Source: UBA1479 sp038109305 (GTDB lineage: Bacteria > Pseudomonadota > Alphaproteobacteria > Rhodospirillales > Casp-alpha2). Taken from it: DNA of 64,000 nucleotides. Below are positions 8,045-16,932 of the stretch, piece by piece. The position numbers and the translations under genes are program-made. Every line of letters starts with the position of its first letter. Within the stretch, counting starts at the first letter, position 1. Under the pieces are notes generated by a model. That model was not told the DNA's origin, made no database searches, and saw only the letters and a list, made by a program, of their open reading frames with translations. The stretch lies in contig JAYNIR010000013.1 in the NCBI GenBank assembly GCA_038109305.1, positions 19,893-83,892 of the forward strand. The letters run 5' to 3'.

Positions 8045-8734
8045 TCAGACCATTCTGGGCCCTTGGCGGAGCCGCTTGAGAATACCCAAAGGCGACGGCA
8101 GCCGTCCCAATGCCTGCTGCGCCTTCGCCTTGACCATCGGGATCTTCAGAACATCAGTGAGCCGCCGGTCCAGATAGCCCCACGTGTCGACGAAATCGTC
8201 CGACGTGTCGGTCAGCCAGTACAGCACGGTCGAGGTATAGACCGGCGCCAGCAACCCCCGCTTGGTATAGTGATTAAAGTCGGCGGCGCGGTCACCCGCC
8301 GCATGCCAGATATGATCGCAGGTCCGCCACGTCATCCGCGCGGCCAGCGGCGCGTGCACCGGCAGCGTCAGGAACGACAGCAGGCGGCGGATCGCCTCCC
8401 GGTAAGGCGCGTTCAGTTCAAGCCGCACCTGAACCCCGGTCATCACCCGGTCACGAATGCGCATGTTATCAAGCCCGCGTTTGGACAATTCCAACAGCAT
8501 CCGCTGGTCAGACCAAACGGCGAAATGGTCGGCGGCGTCGGTCATGCCGCCGGGAAACGCCCTTAGGACCGCCTCCGGCCCCTGCCCCAGGTCCTTGGCC
8601 CCGGCCTCGAACGCCTTGCGGGTCCAGCCGTCGAACGGCACGTGGGCAAGACCGGCTTCTAGAACCTGATCGCGTACCGCTTGATGCCGGCGGGCGGCCT
8701 CGTCGGCGGTCATGCGGTTGGAGGTTGCCGTCAT
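8045..8734 (-). CDS. COQ9-family protein (ubiquinone biosynthesis)
   Basis: The 229-residue sequence matches bacterial COQ9 proteins: VPFDGWTRKAFEAGAKDLG near the N-terminus, the central AVWSDQRML, and DRAADFNHYTKRGLLAPVY with TSTVLYWLTDTSDD, which form the lipid-binding helices of the TetR-like fold. COQ9 binds isoprenoid lipids and supports the ubiquinone hydroxylation step, probably at the membrane surface. The ATG at 8734 overlaps the def stop as ATGA, so translation is coupled to deformylase. The two genes form one leftward unit. Confidence 0.9.
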   Translation of the reverse strand: MTATSNRMTADEAARRHQAVRDQVLEAGLAHVPFDGWTRKAFEAGAKDLGQGPEAVLRAFPGGMTDAADHFAVWSDQRMLLELSKRGLDNMRIRDRVMTGVQVRLELNAPYREAIRRLLSFLTLPVHAPLAARMTWRTCDHIWHAAGDRAADFNHYTKRGLLAPVYTSTVLYWLTDTSDDFVDTWGYLDRRLTDVLKIPMVKAKAQQALGRLPSPLGILKRLRQGPRMV

Positions 8735-9288
8735 GCGCCTTCTCCGTCTTCTACGTCGTCGTCGGTTTCCGTGCGCGGCGCGCGGGACATTTCCTCAACG
8801 TATCCGAACGTGGACAAGTCCGTCATCCGCATGGGGTAGAGAATCCCGTCCAGATGGTCGCATTCGTGCTGCACCACGCGGGCATGGTATCCCGTGGCCT
8901 CGCGCCCGACCAATTTACCGTCGGGCCCGGTAAAGTGGTATTTGATTTGGGTATGGCGCGGCACCTGGCCGGTCATTTTCGGCAGCGATAGGCAGGCCTC
9001 CCAACCAAGCGCCGTTTCCTCGCCCACCGGCTCGATTTCCGGGTTGATAAGGGCGGTCAGGGGCACTTCCTTGCCGTCGTCCGTGCGGTTGCCGGGAACC
9101 CGCAGCACAACGATCCGGAGCGGCACGTGCACCTGGGGTGCGGCCAGCCCCACGCCCGGCGCATGGGCCATGGTTTCCATCATGTCGGCGATCAGCCGTT
9201 GGATGCGGGGATCGGTCGGATCTGACACCGGATGGGCCTTGGCGGCCAGGACCGGATGCCCCATGCGGGCGATTTTCAGAATGGCCAT
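8731..9288 (-). CDS. def: peptide deformylase
   Basis: Deformylase removes the formyl group from nascent N-terminal Met. All three motifs are present: GVGLAAPQV, EACLSLP (usually EGCLS) with the metal-binding Cys, and QHECDHLDG with two His ligands and the catalytic Glu. The protein is 185 residues from the ATG at 9288, which follows GGGAGAGG at good spacing. A longer frame to 9324 is unlikely. The C-terminus carries an acidic tail (TETDDDVEDGEG). It is followed by COQ9 with a four-base overlap. Confidence 0.95.
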   Translation of the reverse strand: MAILKIARMGHPVLAAKAHPVSDPTDPRIQRLIADMMETMAHAPGVGLAAPQVHVPLRIVVLRVPGNRTDDGKEVPLTALINPEIEPVGEETALGWEACLSLPKMTGQVPRHTQIKYHFTGPDGKLVGREATGYHARVVQHECDHLDGILYPMRMTDLSTFGYVEEMSRAPRTETDDDVEDGEGA

Positions 9289-9496
9289 CGAAAAATACCT
9301 CTCCCGGCGCCCCGGAATTCCCAAAAAACAGTCGATTTTTCACCCACATGCGGACTTCACAAGCGGTTTTCAATATGATAGAAGCCCGGCTTCCAGACCA
9401 GTGATAGCACAGGCCTGAAGGATTTTGGCGCCCAAAAGGGGGCGCGGGGTAATCCCCCGCATGGACTAAGTACTAGATTAGGAGCGTGAGAACACC

Positions 9497-9700
9497 GTGC
9501 AAGTCGTCGTTCGAGACAACAATGTGGACCAGGCCCTGAAGGCCCTGAAGAAAAAGATGCAGCGTGAAGGTATCTTCCGCGAAATGAAGCTCCGCCGCTC
9601 CTACGAAAAGCCGTCCGAACGCCGGGCCCGTGAAAAGGCCGAGGCCGTGCGCCGCGCCCGCAAGCTGGAGCGCAAGCGCCTGGAGCGCGAAGGCTTCTAG
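9497..9700 (+). CDS. rpsU: 30S ribosomal protein S21
   Basis: The 67-residue basic protein begins MQVVVRDNNVDQALKALKKK and has FREMKLRRSYEKPSERR, the S21 signature. It is a small-subunit protein that helps in mRNA base pairing with the 16S anti-SD. The start is GTG at 9497 with AGGAG upstream. It is monocistronic, followed directly by a strong hairpin terminator, and ends with TAG exactly where the family ends. Confidence 0.97.
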   Translation: MQVVVRDNNVDQALKALKKKMQREGIFREMKLRRSYEKPSERRAREKAEAVRRARKLERKRLEREGF

Positions 9701-9727
9701 CCCTCCCCGGTCCGATGCGGCATTGAC

Positions 9728-9757
9728 CGCCGCCCATGGCCTCATGGGCGGCGTTTT
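9728..9757 (+). terminator. rho-independent terminator after rpsU
   Basis: An 11-bp perfect stem CGCCGCCCATG (9728-9738) pairs with 9743-9753 around the loop GCCT, followed by four T. It lies 28 bases past the rpsU stop. Confidence 0.85.
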
Positions 9758-9856
9758 CATGTCCGCCTTGACAGGCCGCGGCCAAGCACCTACCCGAAGG
9801 GAAGGAATGGCCCGATGAAAAGCAGCGGGGGTTGAAAAGGCGACCGGCCGACGTCC

Positions 9857-11845
9857 ATGGATCAGCGAAGCGCAAACCTTAAGATCCTCGAACAGTCCGC
9901 ACCCGACCTGTTCAGGGCCGTAAGCGACTTAGGCCCCGGCGCGGCCGCCCTGGGCTTCGTCCTTTCCGATACGGTCGACCTGCCGGCCCGGCTGATGATT
10001 TCCGGTCCAAACCCCGACAAACGGACACCGCACCTGTCGAAATTCGCGGCCTTGCTGGTGGCCGAGGCCATTGACCGGAACATCCCCTTTTTCGACGACC
10101 CCGCCTATTCGCTGTCCTGCTGCCTGCTGACCATCGGCACGCCGTCGACGGCGGCGGTGATGGACGCCATCCAGCGCACCGGCTGCATCTATCTGTTCAT
10201 GGCCGTCCCAGATACGACGCATCTGAACGCCTGGATCGACCATGTCCGGCTTGATGAAATTACCGACCGCGTGCGCCGCTACGGCGGCGAGGTCTTTTTT
10301 TTACAATCCAGCGACCCCGTCCGCATCGTCGGCGATGTCTTCACCGGCCTGTCGTCGACGGCGCCCAGCGCCCTGGATGGTTTAAGCATCGCTGCCTACA
10401 GCGATCAAGCGCTGGCACGGTCCGTCGCCGATCAAATGGGTCAACTGGGCTTCCATGCCCTCTCCACAGTCGGCACCTTCTACGACCAATGCCTGATGCT
10501 CAAAAATTCCGACCACAACCTGCGGCGCGGCAACGCGTTCCTTTATTCCAACCGGACCCGTCTCGCCCCGGACATGGCCGCGCTGATCGTCGGCAGCGGC
10601 CCGTCCTTGGACAACGACCTGCCGTTCATTGCCCGACACCAGGACAAGGCGGTGATCATCAGTTGCGGGTCCGCGCTGGCGCCGTTGCTGGCCGCCGGGA
10701 TCAAACCGGATTTTCATGTCGAGCTGGAAAACGTCAATGTCTCGCCGACCTTGCTGCCGGCGGTCGAAAATCATGATGTCAGCGGCATCACGCTGGTCGC
10801 GCCGGCGACCGTGGACCCCATCGCGACGAAGCATTTCGACCGGGTGATTTTTTCGTTCCGCCCGAACCTGAGCAACCTGCCGTTGCTCGGCCTGTCCAAC
10901 GACACGGTCCCCGTTTTGGCCGAACCCACCGTGGTCAATCTAGGGCTCGCGTTCGCGCGGGAACGCGACTTCCCTGAAATCGTGTTTTTCGGCACCGACA
11001 TGGGCGTCCGGTCATTGGACAGCCCCAACGATCACGCGCAGGGCACCTGGCACACCGAAGAAGACAGCGGCTATGAATACGCCGAACACGAAATCCAGGT
11101 TCCGGCGAATTTCGGCGGCACGAGCTACACCACGCGCGGTCTTTTCCAGGCGCTTCACGTGGTATCGCTCGCCGTCGCCAACGACCCGAGCGGACGCCAC
11201 TACATCAACTGCAGCGACGGCGCCGAAATCGCCGGCGCGATGCCCAAACACTCGCGGGAGATGTCGCCGCAGATACCGAAAACGGCCAAGCCCGATCTGG
11301 TCGCGCAAATCATCGGCGAATTCGAACCGTGGGATCCTGAAAAAATACCGAATGCTTGGCCGGGCCCTGACCTGGTCGCGCTGATCAAGGATAAGCTCGG
11401 CGAAACCCAGCGCGATCTGCGCGGCATCCGGAACTTCGCCGACAAATCCTACATCCCGCAGGTTTGCATGCCCTACGATTTCGCCAAGGGGCACCTGTAT
11501 CCGGCGCCGCCGGGGATCGGCAGCGTTGCCAACATGCTGGTGCGGGGGACGGTCGGCGCGCTCATCCTGTTCATGGAGTACTACCTGAACCGCGTCGCCC
11601 GGAAGGAAGATATCTACACCGTCGGCGACATCTGCGTCCGCGTGATCTGTGAGATCCTCGACGACCTGATGGCCGAGGCGGACGACCGCCTGTCCGGCAG
11701 CCGGCCTGAAAACATCCCGGCATACGAAGACCTGCCGGAACCACCGGAAAAGTCGTTCCCCCCCCTGCCGACGATGCCGCGCAACGCCGAATGCCCGTGC
11801 GGATCGGGCAAACGGTTCAAGAACTGCCACGGCGCGGCGGCCTGA
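9857..11845 (+). CDS. Maf/DUF115-type motility accessory protein with C-terminal SEC-C zinc motif
   Basis: The 662-residue protein has the DUF115 (MptE-like, Maf) core at about residues 225-420. ALIVGSGPSLDNDLPFI is the nucleotide-binding loop, followed by VIISCGSALAPLL, KPDFHVELEN and VFFGTDMGV. Maf proteins transfer nonulosonic acids such as pseudaminic acid to flagellin Ser/Thr. A long helical C-terminal region follows. The last 20 residues are a SEC-C motif (ECPCGSGKRFKNCHG), a zinc knuckle known from SecA. No signal peptide is present. The window has flagellar genes 45 kb away but no flagellin, so a flagellin substrate is likely but inferred. The 3' end converges with pntB. Confidence 0.8.
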   Translation: MDQRSANLKILEQSAPDLFRAVSDLGPGAAALGFVLSDTVDLPARLMISGPNPDKRTPHLSKFAALLVAEAIDRNIPFFDDPAYSLSCCLLTIGTPSTAAVMDAIQRTGCIYLFMAVPDTTHLNAWIDHVRLDEITDRVRRYGGEVFFLQSSDPVRIVGDVFTGLSSTAPSALDGLSIAAYSDQALARSVADQMGQLGFHALSTVGTFYDQCLMLKNSDHNLRRGNAFLYSNRTRLAPDMAALIVGSGPSLDNDLPFIARHQDKAVIISCGSALAPLLAAGIKPDFHVELENVNVSPTLLPAVENHDVSGITLVAPATVDPIATKHFDRVIFSFRPNLSNLPLLGLSNDTVPVLAEPTVVNLGLAFARERDFPEIVFFGTDMGVRSLDSPNDHAQGTWHTEEDSGYEYAEHEIQVPANFGGTSYTTRGLFQALHVVSLAVANDPSGRHYINCSDGAEIAGAMPKHSREMSPQIPKTAKPDLVAQIIGEFEPWDPEKIPNAWPGPDLVALIKDKLGETQRDLRGIRNFADKSYIPQVCMPYDFAKGHLYPAPPGIGSVANMLVRGTVGALILFMEYYLNRVARKEDIYTVGDICVRVICEILDDLMAEADDRLSGSRPENIPAYEDLPEPPEKSFPPLPTMPRNAECPCGSGKRFKNCHGAAA

Positions 11846-11876
11846 AGCAGCAGCCTGAAGCGGCGGCCTTAAAAGT

Positions 11877-11909
11877 AAACGCCCGGCGGGTCGGACCAGC
11901 CGGGCGTTT
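11877..11909. terminator. bidirectional terminator between the maf-like gene and pntB
   Basis: The perfect inverted repeat AAACGCCCGGC/GCCGGGCGTTT flanks an 11-base loop between two convergent genes. Reading rightward it is followed by GTTTC, and leftward by GTTTACTTTT. Confidence 0.75.
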
Positions 11910-11931
11910 CAAAACAAAATCTATTCCGACG

Positions 11932-13326
11932 TTACTCCAAGGCTTGGACGATCTCTTCCGTCATCTTCTTGGCGTCGCCGAACAGCATCATGGTGCCGTC
12001 GTTGTAAAACAGCGGATTGTCGACCCCGGCGTAGCCCGACGCCATGGAGCGCTTAACGAACAGAACCGTGCCCGCCTTTTCAACGTCCAGGATCGGCATC
12101 CCGGCGATGGGGCTCGACGGGTCGGTCTTGGCGCTCGGGTTCGTCACGTCGTTGGCACCGATGACGTAGGCGACCTCGGCGGTCGAGAACTCGTGGTTGA
12201 TTTCCTCAAGTTCGAACACTTCGTCATAGGGCACGTTGGCTTCGGCCAGCAGCACGTTCATGTGCCCGGGCATGCGGCCCGCCACCGGATGGATGGCGTA
12301 TTTGACCTCGACGCCTTCCTTCTTCAGCTGATCAGCCATTTCGCGGACCGCGTGCTGCGCCTGGGCGACGGCCATGCCGTATCCGGGAACGATGATGACC
12401 TTGGACGCGTTCTTCATAATGAAGGCCGCGTCGTCCGCCGCACCGGATTTAACCGTTTTTCCCTCGTTCGAGGCGCCCGCGCCGCTGGCGACCGCTTCGC
12501 CGCCGAAGCCGCCCAGTAGCACGTTGACGATCGAGCGGTTCATGCCCTTGCACATGATGTAGGACAGGATCGCGCCCGATGACCCCACCAGCGCGCCTGT
12601 GATGATCAACGCCGGGTTCGACAGCGTGAAGCCGATGCCCGCCGCCGCCCAGCCGGAATAAGAGTTGAGCATGGAAACGACCACCGGCATGTCCGCGCCG
12701 CCGATCGGGATGATGATCAAGAAACCGATGGCGAAGGACAGCGCCGCGATGGCCCAATAGACTTCGCGCGATTCCGATCCGACGAAGGTGATGATCAGCC
12801 CCAGAATGGCGAGGCCGACGATCAGGTTCAGCTTGTGCTGCCCCGGGAAGGTGATGGGCGCGCCCGACATGATGCCCTGCAACTTGGCGAAGGCGATGAC
12901 CGAGCCCGAAAACGTGATCGCGCCGATGGCGGTGCCGAGCGACATTTCAATCAGGCTCGCGCCGGCGATTTCACCCGCTTTGCCCAGGCCATAGGCGCTC
13001 GGGTTATAGAGCGCCGCCGTGGCGACGAACACCGCCGCCATGCCGACCAGCGAGTGGAAGGCGGCGACAAGCTGCGGCAGCGCGGTCATCTGAATGCGCA
13101 GCGCGACGATGGTGCCAACGGCGCCGCCGATCAGGATCGCCAGAACGATCATGCCGAACGACATCACCCCCGGCGACATCAGCGTCGTCGCCACCGCGAT
13201 GAACATACCGACGATACCAATCAGGTTGCCGCGGCGCGCGGTCACAGGCGAGCTCAGCCCGCGCAGAGCCAGGATGAACAGGACGGATGAAATAAGGTAG
13301 GCGTAGCCAGTCCAGGATGCGGTCAT
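11932..13326 (-). CDS. pntB: proton-translocating NAD(P) transhydrogenase, beta subunit
   Basis: PntB carries most of the membrane domain and the NADP(H)-binding domain III of the inner-membrane transhydrogenase, which uses the proton gradient to make NADPH. The first 260 residues are a series of hydrophobic helices. Domain III has VIIVPGYGMAVAQAQHAV, HPVAGRMPGHMNVLLAEA, GANDVTNPSAKTDPSSPIAGMP and YAGVDNPLFY split across its length. The 464 residues are a full length. The start is 11 bases after the pntAB stop. Confidence 0.97.
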   Translation of the reverse strand: MTASWTGYAYLISSVLFILALRGLSSPVTARRGNLIGIVGMFIAVATTLMSPGVMSFGMIVLAILIGGAVGTIVALRIQMTALPQLVAAFHSLVGMAAVFVATAALYNPSAYGLGKAGEIAGASLIEMSLGTAIGAITFSGSVIAFAKLQGIMSGAPITFPGQHKLNLIVGLAILGLIITFVGSESREVYWAIAALSFAIGFLIIIPIGGADMPVVVSMLNSYSGWAAAGIGFTLSNPALIITGALVGSSGAILSYIMCKGMNRSIVNVLLGGFGGEAVASGAGASNEGKTVKSGAADDAAFIMKNASKVIIVPGYGMAVAQAQHAVREMADQLKKEGVEVKYAIHPVAGRMPGHMNVLLAEANVPYDEVFELEEINHEFSTAEVAYVIGANDVTNPSAKTDPSSPIAGMPILDVEKAGTVLFVKRSMASGYAGVDNPLFYNDGTMMLFGDAKKMTEEIVQALE

Positions 13327-13337
13327 TGGTCAGCCCC

Positions 13338-13757
13338 CTATTTTTTTTCTTTTTTCTTGAACATGGCCAGCATCCGATTGGTCACGATGAACCCGCCGAA
13401 GATGTTGACCGACGCCAGCATGATGGCGAAGAAACCCATCCAGCTTGAAAAATCCATGCCTTTGGGCCCGGCCGCCAGGATGCCGCCGACGATGATCACC
13501 GACGAAATCGCGTTGGTCACGCCCATCAGCGGCGAATGCAGCGCCGGGGTCACCGACCAGACGACGTAGTAGCCGACGAAGCACGCCAGCACGAAAATCG
13601 TGAACAGCGACAGAAACGGATCGCCGTCGGTCAGGCTCGCCGCCTGGCTCGCCATCAGGCCCGACGTGTCCAGCGCCAGTTTCTGGGTCTGCTCAAGCAG
13701 CTTGGCCGCGCTCGCGGCCAGCTCCTGGGATTGTTTCGCAATCTCTGCGGAATTCAT
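13338..13757 (-). CDS. pntAB: NAD(P) transhydrogenase, alpha subunit 2 (membrane part)
   Basis: This 139-residue protein corresponds to the C-terminal membrane segment of E. coli PntA, encoded separately as in other alphaproteobacteria. It has an amphipathic N-terminal helix, then FLSLFTIFVLACFVGYYVVW, VTPALHSPLMGVTNAISS and a third and fourth membrane helix ending in NRMLAMFKK. The start codon overlaps the pntAA stop by one base (TGATG), indicating coupled translation. It ends with TAG. Confidence 0.95.
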   Translation of the reverse strand: MNSAEIAKQSQELAASAAKLLEQTQKLALDTSGLMASQAASLTDGDPFLSLFTIFVLACFVGYYVVWSVTPALHSPLMGVTNAISSVIIVGGILAAGPKGMDFSSWMGFFAIMLASVNIFGGFIVTNRMLAMFKKKEKK

Positions 13758-14992
13758 CAGCTTTTCCCTGCATCCTTGGCGTCGCCACCGGCGTCTTCCA
13801 CGCCATCCGGCTTTTTCGGGGCGGCCTTCTTTTTAGCTGGCGGGTCCTTTATCCCGATGGCGTCGCGGACGCGTTCGTTCACCACGTCGCCGTCGCGGGT
13901 GACGCAGGCGCCCTTGATGACTTCGTCATCCCAGTTGATTTCCAGCTTGCCGCCGTCTTTATTCACGTGCGGCTGCAGGAAGTTCAACAGGTTCTTGCCG
14001 TAAAGTTCCGATGCGGTTTCGGCCAAGCGTCCCGGCAGATTGTAGGTGCCGACGACGATGACACCGTTATCGGTGGTAATGACCTCACCGCTTTTGGTGG
14101 CTTCGCAGTTGCCGCCCGCTTCCGCTGCCAGGTCGACAATGACCGCCCCCGGCTTCATGGTTTTGACCATGTCCTTAGTGATCAGCTTGGGCGCCGGACG
14201 GCCGGGAATCAGCGCCGTAGTGATGACGATGTCCTGCTTCTGGATGTGTCCGGCGACGACCTTTTTCTGCTTTTCGAAATATTCCGACGGCATTTCCTTG
14301 GCGTAGCCGCCTTCGGTCTGCGCGTCCTTTTCCATTTCCGGGTCGACTTCTAGAAACTTGCCGCCCAACGACTGCACCTGTTCCTTAGTCGCGGGCCGCA
14401 CGTCCGTCGCGGTCACCACCGCGCCCAGCCGCTTGGCCGTTGCGATGGCCTGCAGTCCGGCAACGCCGACGCCCATGATGAACGCCTTGGCCGGCGGCAC
14501 CGTGCCCGCGGCCGTCATCATCATCGGGATGCCGCGGCCGCAATACTGCCCGGCTTCGAGCACCGCGCGATACCCGGCCAGGTTCGCCTGGCTCGACAGC
14601 ACGTCCATGCTCTGCGCGCGGGAGATCCGGGGCACCAGCTCCATGGCGAAGGTGGTGATCCCGGCCTTGGCGTAGGCCTTGACGTCGTCGCCGGAATTCA
14701 GCGCCGACAGCTGCGCCAACAGCGTCGCGCCCTTTTTCATGTGCGACAGGTCACCGGCCGACGGCGGATTGACCATGAGAACGATATCCGCGGATTTCAA
14801 CGCAGCATCGCCATTGGCGGCGATGGAGGCACCTGCGACCTTGAAGGCGTCGTCGGAAAAACTGGCCTTCTGCCCCGCCCCTTTCTCGACCGCGACGTCG
14901 AACCCCAGGCCCGTGAGTTTCTGGACAATCGCCGGGGACGCCGCAACGCGGGTCTCTCCGGCCCGGCTCTCCTTGGGAATGGCAATTTTCAT
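13757..14992 (-). CDS. pntAA: NAD(P) transhydrogenase, alpha subunit 1 (NAD-binding)
   Basis: The soluble domain I binds NAD(H). The alanine dehydrogenase-like fold is shown by KIAIPKESRAGETRVAASP at the N-terminus, GVGVAGLQAIATAKRLGAVV as the Rossmann loop, ATDVRPATKEQVQSLGGKF, and IPGRPAPKLIT. The normal domain ends near KDPPA. A 25-residue Lys/Ala/Gly-rich tail follows, which is not part of the usual fold. It is the first gene of pntAA-pntAB-pntB, leftward. The 262-base upstream spacer to ggt holds no gene that I can see. Confidence 0.95.
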   Translation of the reverse strand: MKIAIPKESRAGETRVAASPAIVQKLTGLGFDVAVEKGAGQKASFSDDAFKVAGASIAANGDAALKSADIVLMVNPPSAGDLSHMKKGATLLAQLSALNSGDDVKAYAKAGITTFAMELVPRISRAQSMDVLSSQANLAGYRAVLEAGQYCGRGIPMMMTAAGTVPPAKAFIMGVGVAGLQAIATAKRLGAVVTATDVRPATKEQVQSLGGKFLEVDPEMEKDAQTEGGYAKEMPSEYFEKQKKVVAGHIQKQDIVITTALIPGRPAPKLITKDMVKTMKPGAVIVDLAAEAGGNCEATKSGEVITTDNGVIVVGTYNLPGRLAETASELYGKNLLNFLQPHVNKDGGKLEINWDDEVIKGACVTRDGDVVNERVRDAIGIKDPPAKKKAAPKKPDGVEDAGGDAKDAGKS

Positions 14993-15254
14993 GAAGGGCG
15001 CCCCCCATTAACACTTTCAAAAATCGTATATGCCCGGGTTATGCCCGGTTTCGGCCAATTTCACAAGTCGCGGCCACTACATCAAGTGAAATTGGGGCAA
15101 ATCCGGGTGACACCGCCCCATCATCGAAAATTTGACGCAAACCCGCTAGGGATTGGGATGGCGCGGGACGGACAAATGATTATGATCGGCGCCGAAATCG
15201 ACGGGTTCAGAAAGACGGGCCTAGGAAGTCGGGCACAGGAAAGCGACCCATATC

Positions 15255-16847
15255 ATGCTCCATACCACCACAGCGCGGCGCGGCATGGTCACCGCCCCCC
15301 ATCATCTGGCGACGCAGGCGGGCCTGCGCGTTTTGCAGGACGACGGCAACGCCGTCGAGGCGATGATCGCGACGGCAGCCACCATCGCCGTCGTCTATCC
15401 GCACATGAACGGCCTCGGCGGCGATAACTTCTGGCTAATCCACGAACCGGGCAAGCGGGTCCGCGGCATCGACGCCTGCGGCGCCGCGGCGGCCAAGGCG
15501 GACATAGATTTCTACGCGGGCCAGGGCCACACAAAACTGATCCCGTCACGGGGGCCCCTGGCGGCGCTGACCGTCGCCGGCGCGGTATCGGGCTGGTACG
15601 CGGCGCATCGCATTTCCGCCGAATGGGGCGGCAAGTTGTCGCTCGAACGGCTATTGGAAGACGCGACCTATTACGCCGAACACGGCCATTCGGTGACGCC
15701 CAGCCAGGCCGTCAACACCGCCGCCAAGATGGGCGAAATGGGCGGATCGCCAGGCTTCAGCGATTTGTATCTGCAATCGGGCGGCGCGCCTTCGGTCGGC
15801 GACGTGTTCAAGTTGACGGCATTAGCGCAGACGCTTCGCCGCCTCGCCCGTGACGGGTTAGACGGTTTCTACCGGGGCGAGCTCGCCCGCGCCATCGCGG
15901 CGGATTTGGCAAAAGTCGGCAGCCCCCTCGCGGCGGGCGACCTCGAACGCCACCATGCGCTCAACCTCGATCCTTTGTCGGTGAAAGTCGGCGATCACAC
16001 GGTCTTCAACATGCCGCCGCCGACCCAGGGCCTGGCGTCGCAGATCATCCTCGCGGTCTATCAGCGGTTGGGCGTTGCCGAGGCCGAGGGCTTCGATTTC
16101 GTCCACGGGCTGGTCGAAAGCACCAAGCAGGCGTTCCGCGTAAGGGATAAATACGTTACCGATCCGGCTTACATGACCGTCAATCCGAATTCGTTTCTGG
16201 AAAACGCCGCCCTCGACAAAATGGCGGCGGGCGTCAACCGGGCGAGGGCAGCACCCTGGCCCGATGCCTCGGGCGATAGTGACACCGTGTGGTTCGGCTG
16301 CATCGACGGAGAGGGCCGCGCGGTCTCATTGATTCAGTCGCTTTATTGGGAATTTGGCTCGGGCGTCGTGTTGCCGGAAACCGGCATCACATGGCAGAAC
16401 CGGGGCACGTCGTTCCAACTGAACGACGCCGCCGTCAACGCGCTGAAACCCGGCCGCCGTCCCTTCCACACCATTCAGCCCGCCATGGCACAACTGGCCG
16501 ACGGGCGGACCATGGTCTATGGCACCATGGGAGGCGAAGGCCAGCCGCAGACCCAGGCCATGGTATTTTCCCGCCACGTGCTGCACGAGATGGACCTGCA
16601 GCAGTCCGTCACCGCGCCCAGGTGGCTGCTCGGTCGCACCTGGGGCGCGGAGAAGACGAATCTACGCATCGAAAACCGCTTCGATCCCGTCGTTCTGGAT
16701 GCCCTCAAGGCCGCCGGGCACGATGTAGAGATTGTCGGCCCGTTCGAGGAATTCATGGGCCACGCGGGCGCCATCGTCCGCCATTCGTCCGGCCTACTAG
16801 AGGGCGCGGGCGATCCGCGCTCCGACGGCGGCGTGGCGGGGTTTTAG
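15255..16847 (+). CDS. ggt: gamma-glutamyltransferase family protein
   Basis: This 530-residue Ntn-hydrolase precursor lacks the signal peptide usual for periplasmic GGT, so it is probably cytoplasmic. The N-terminal domain begins RGMVTAPHHLATQAGL with NGLGGDNFW. The self-cleavage site is SGDSDTVWFGCID, whose Thr would become the new N-terminal nucleophile. GIEGIN-like and HTIQPAMAQLADGRT with GTMGGEGQPQ mark the small-subunit active site. It may act on glutathione, glutathione conjugates or a gamma-glutamylated metabolite. Some relatives are acylases, so the substrate is open. It stands alone, divergent from pntAA, and ends with TAG. Confidence 0.85.
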   Translation: MLHTTTARRGMVTAPHHLATQAGLRVLQDDGNAVEAMIATAATIAVVYPHMNGLGGDNFWLIHEPGKRVRGIDACGAAAAKADIDFYAGQGHTKLIPSRGPLAALTVAGAVSGWYAAHRISAEWGGKLSLERLLEDATYYAEHGHSVTPSQAVNTAAKMGEMGGSPGFSDLYLQSGGAPSVGDVFKLTALAQTLRRLARDGLDGFYRGELARAIAADLAKVGSPLAAGDLERHHALNLDPLSVKVGDHTVFNMPPPTQGLASQIILAVYQRLGVAEAEGFDFVHGLVESTKQAFRVRDKYVTDPAYMTVNPNSFLENAALDKMAAGVNRARAAPWPDASGDSDTVWFGCIDGEGRAVSLIQSLYWEFGSGVVLPETGITWQNRGTSFQLNDAAVNALKPGRRPFHTIQPAMAQLADGRTMVYGTMGGEGQPQTQAMVFSRHVLHEMDLQQSVTAPRWLLGRTWGAEKTNLRIENRFDPVVLDALKAAGHDVEIVGPFEEFMGHAGAIVRHSSGLLEGAGDPRSDGGVAGF

Positions 16848-16932
16848 GGGGTTTGGATTGTCCGTTTCTTTGCGCGAAGCGGAACCAGTCAGTTTAAAAT
16901 GTTTATGTCCGAAAATAGCCAGACGCGGACAC

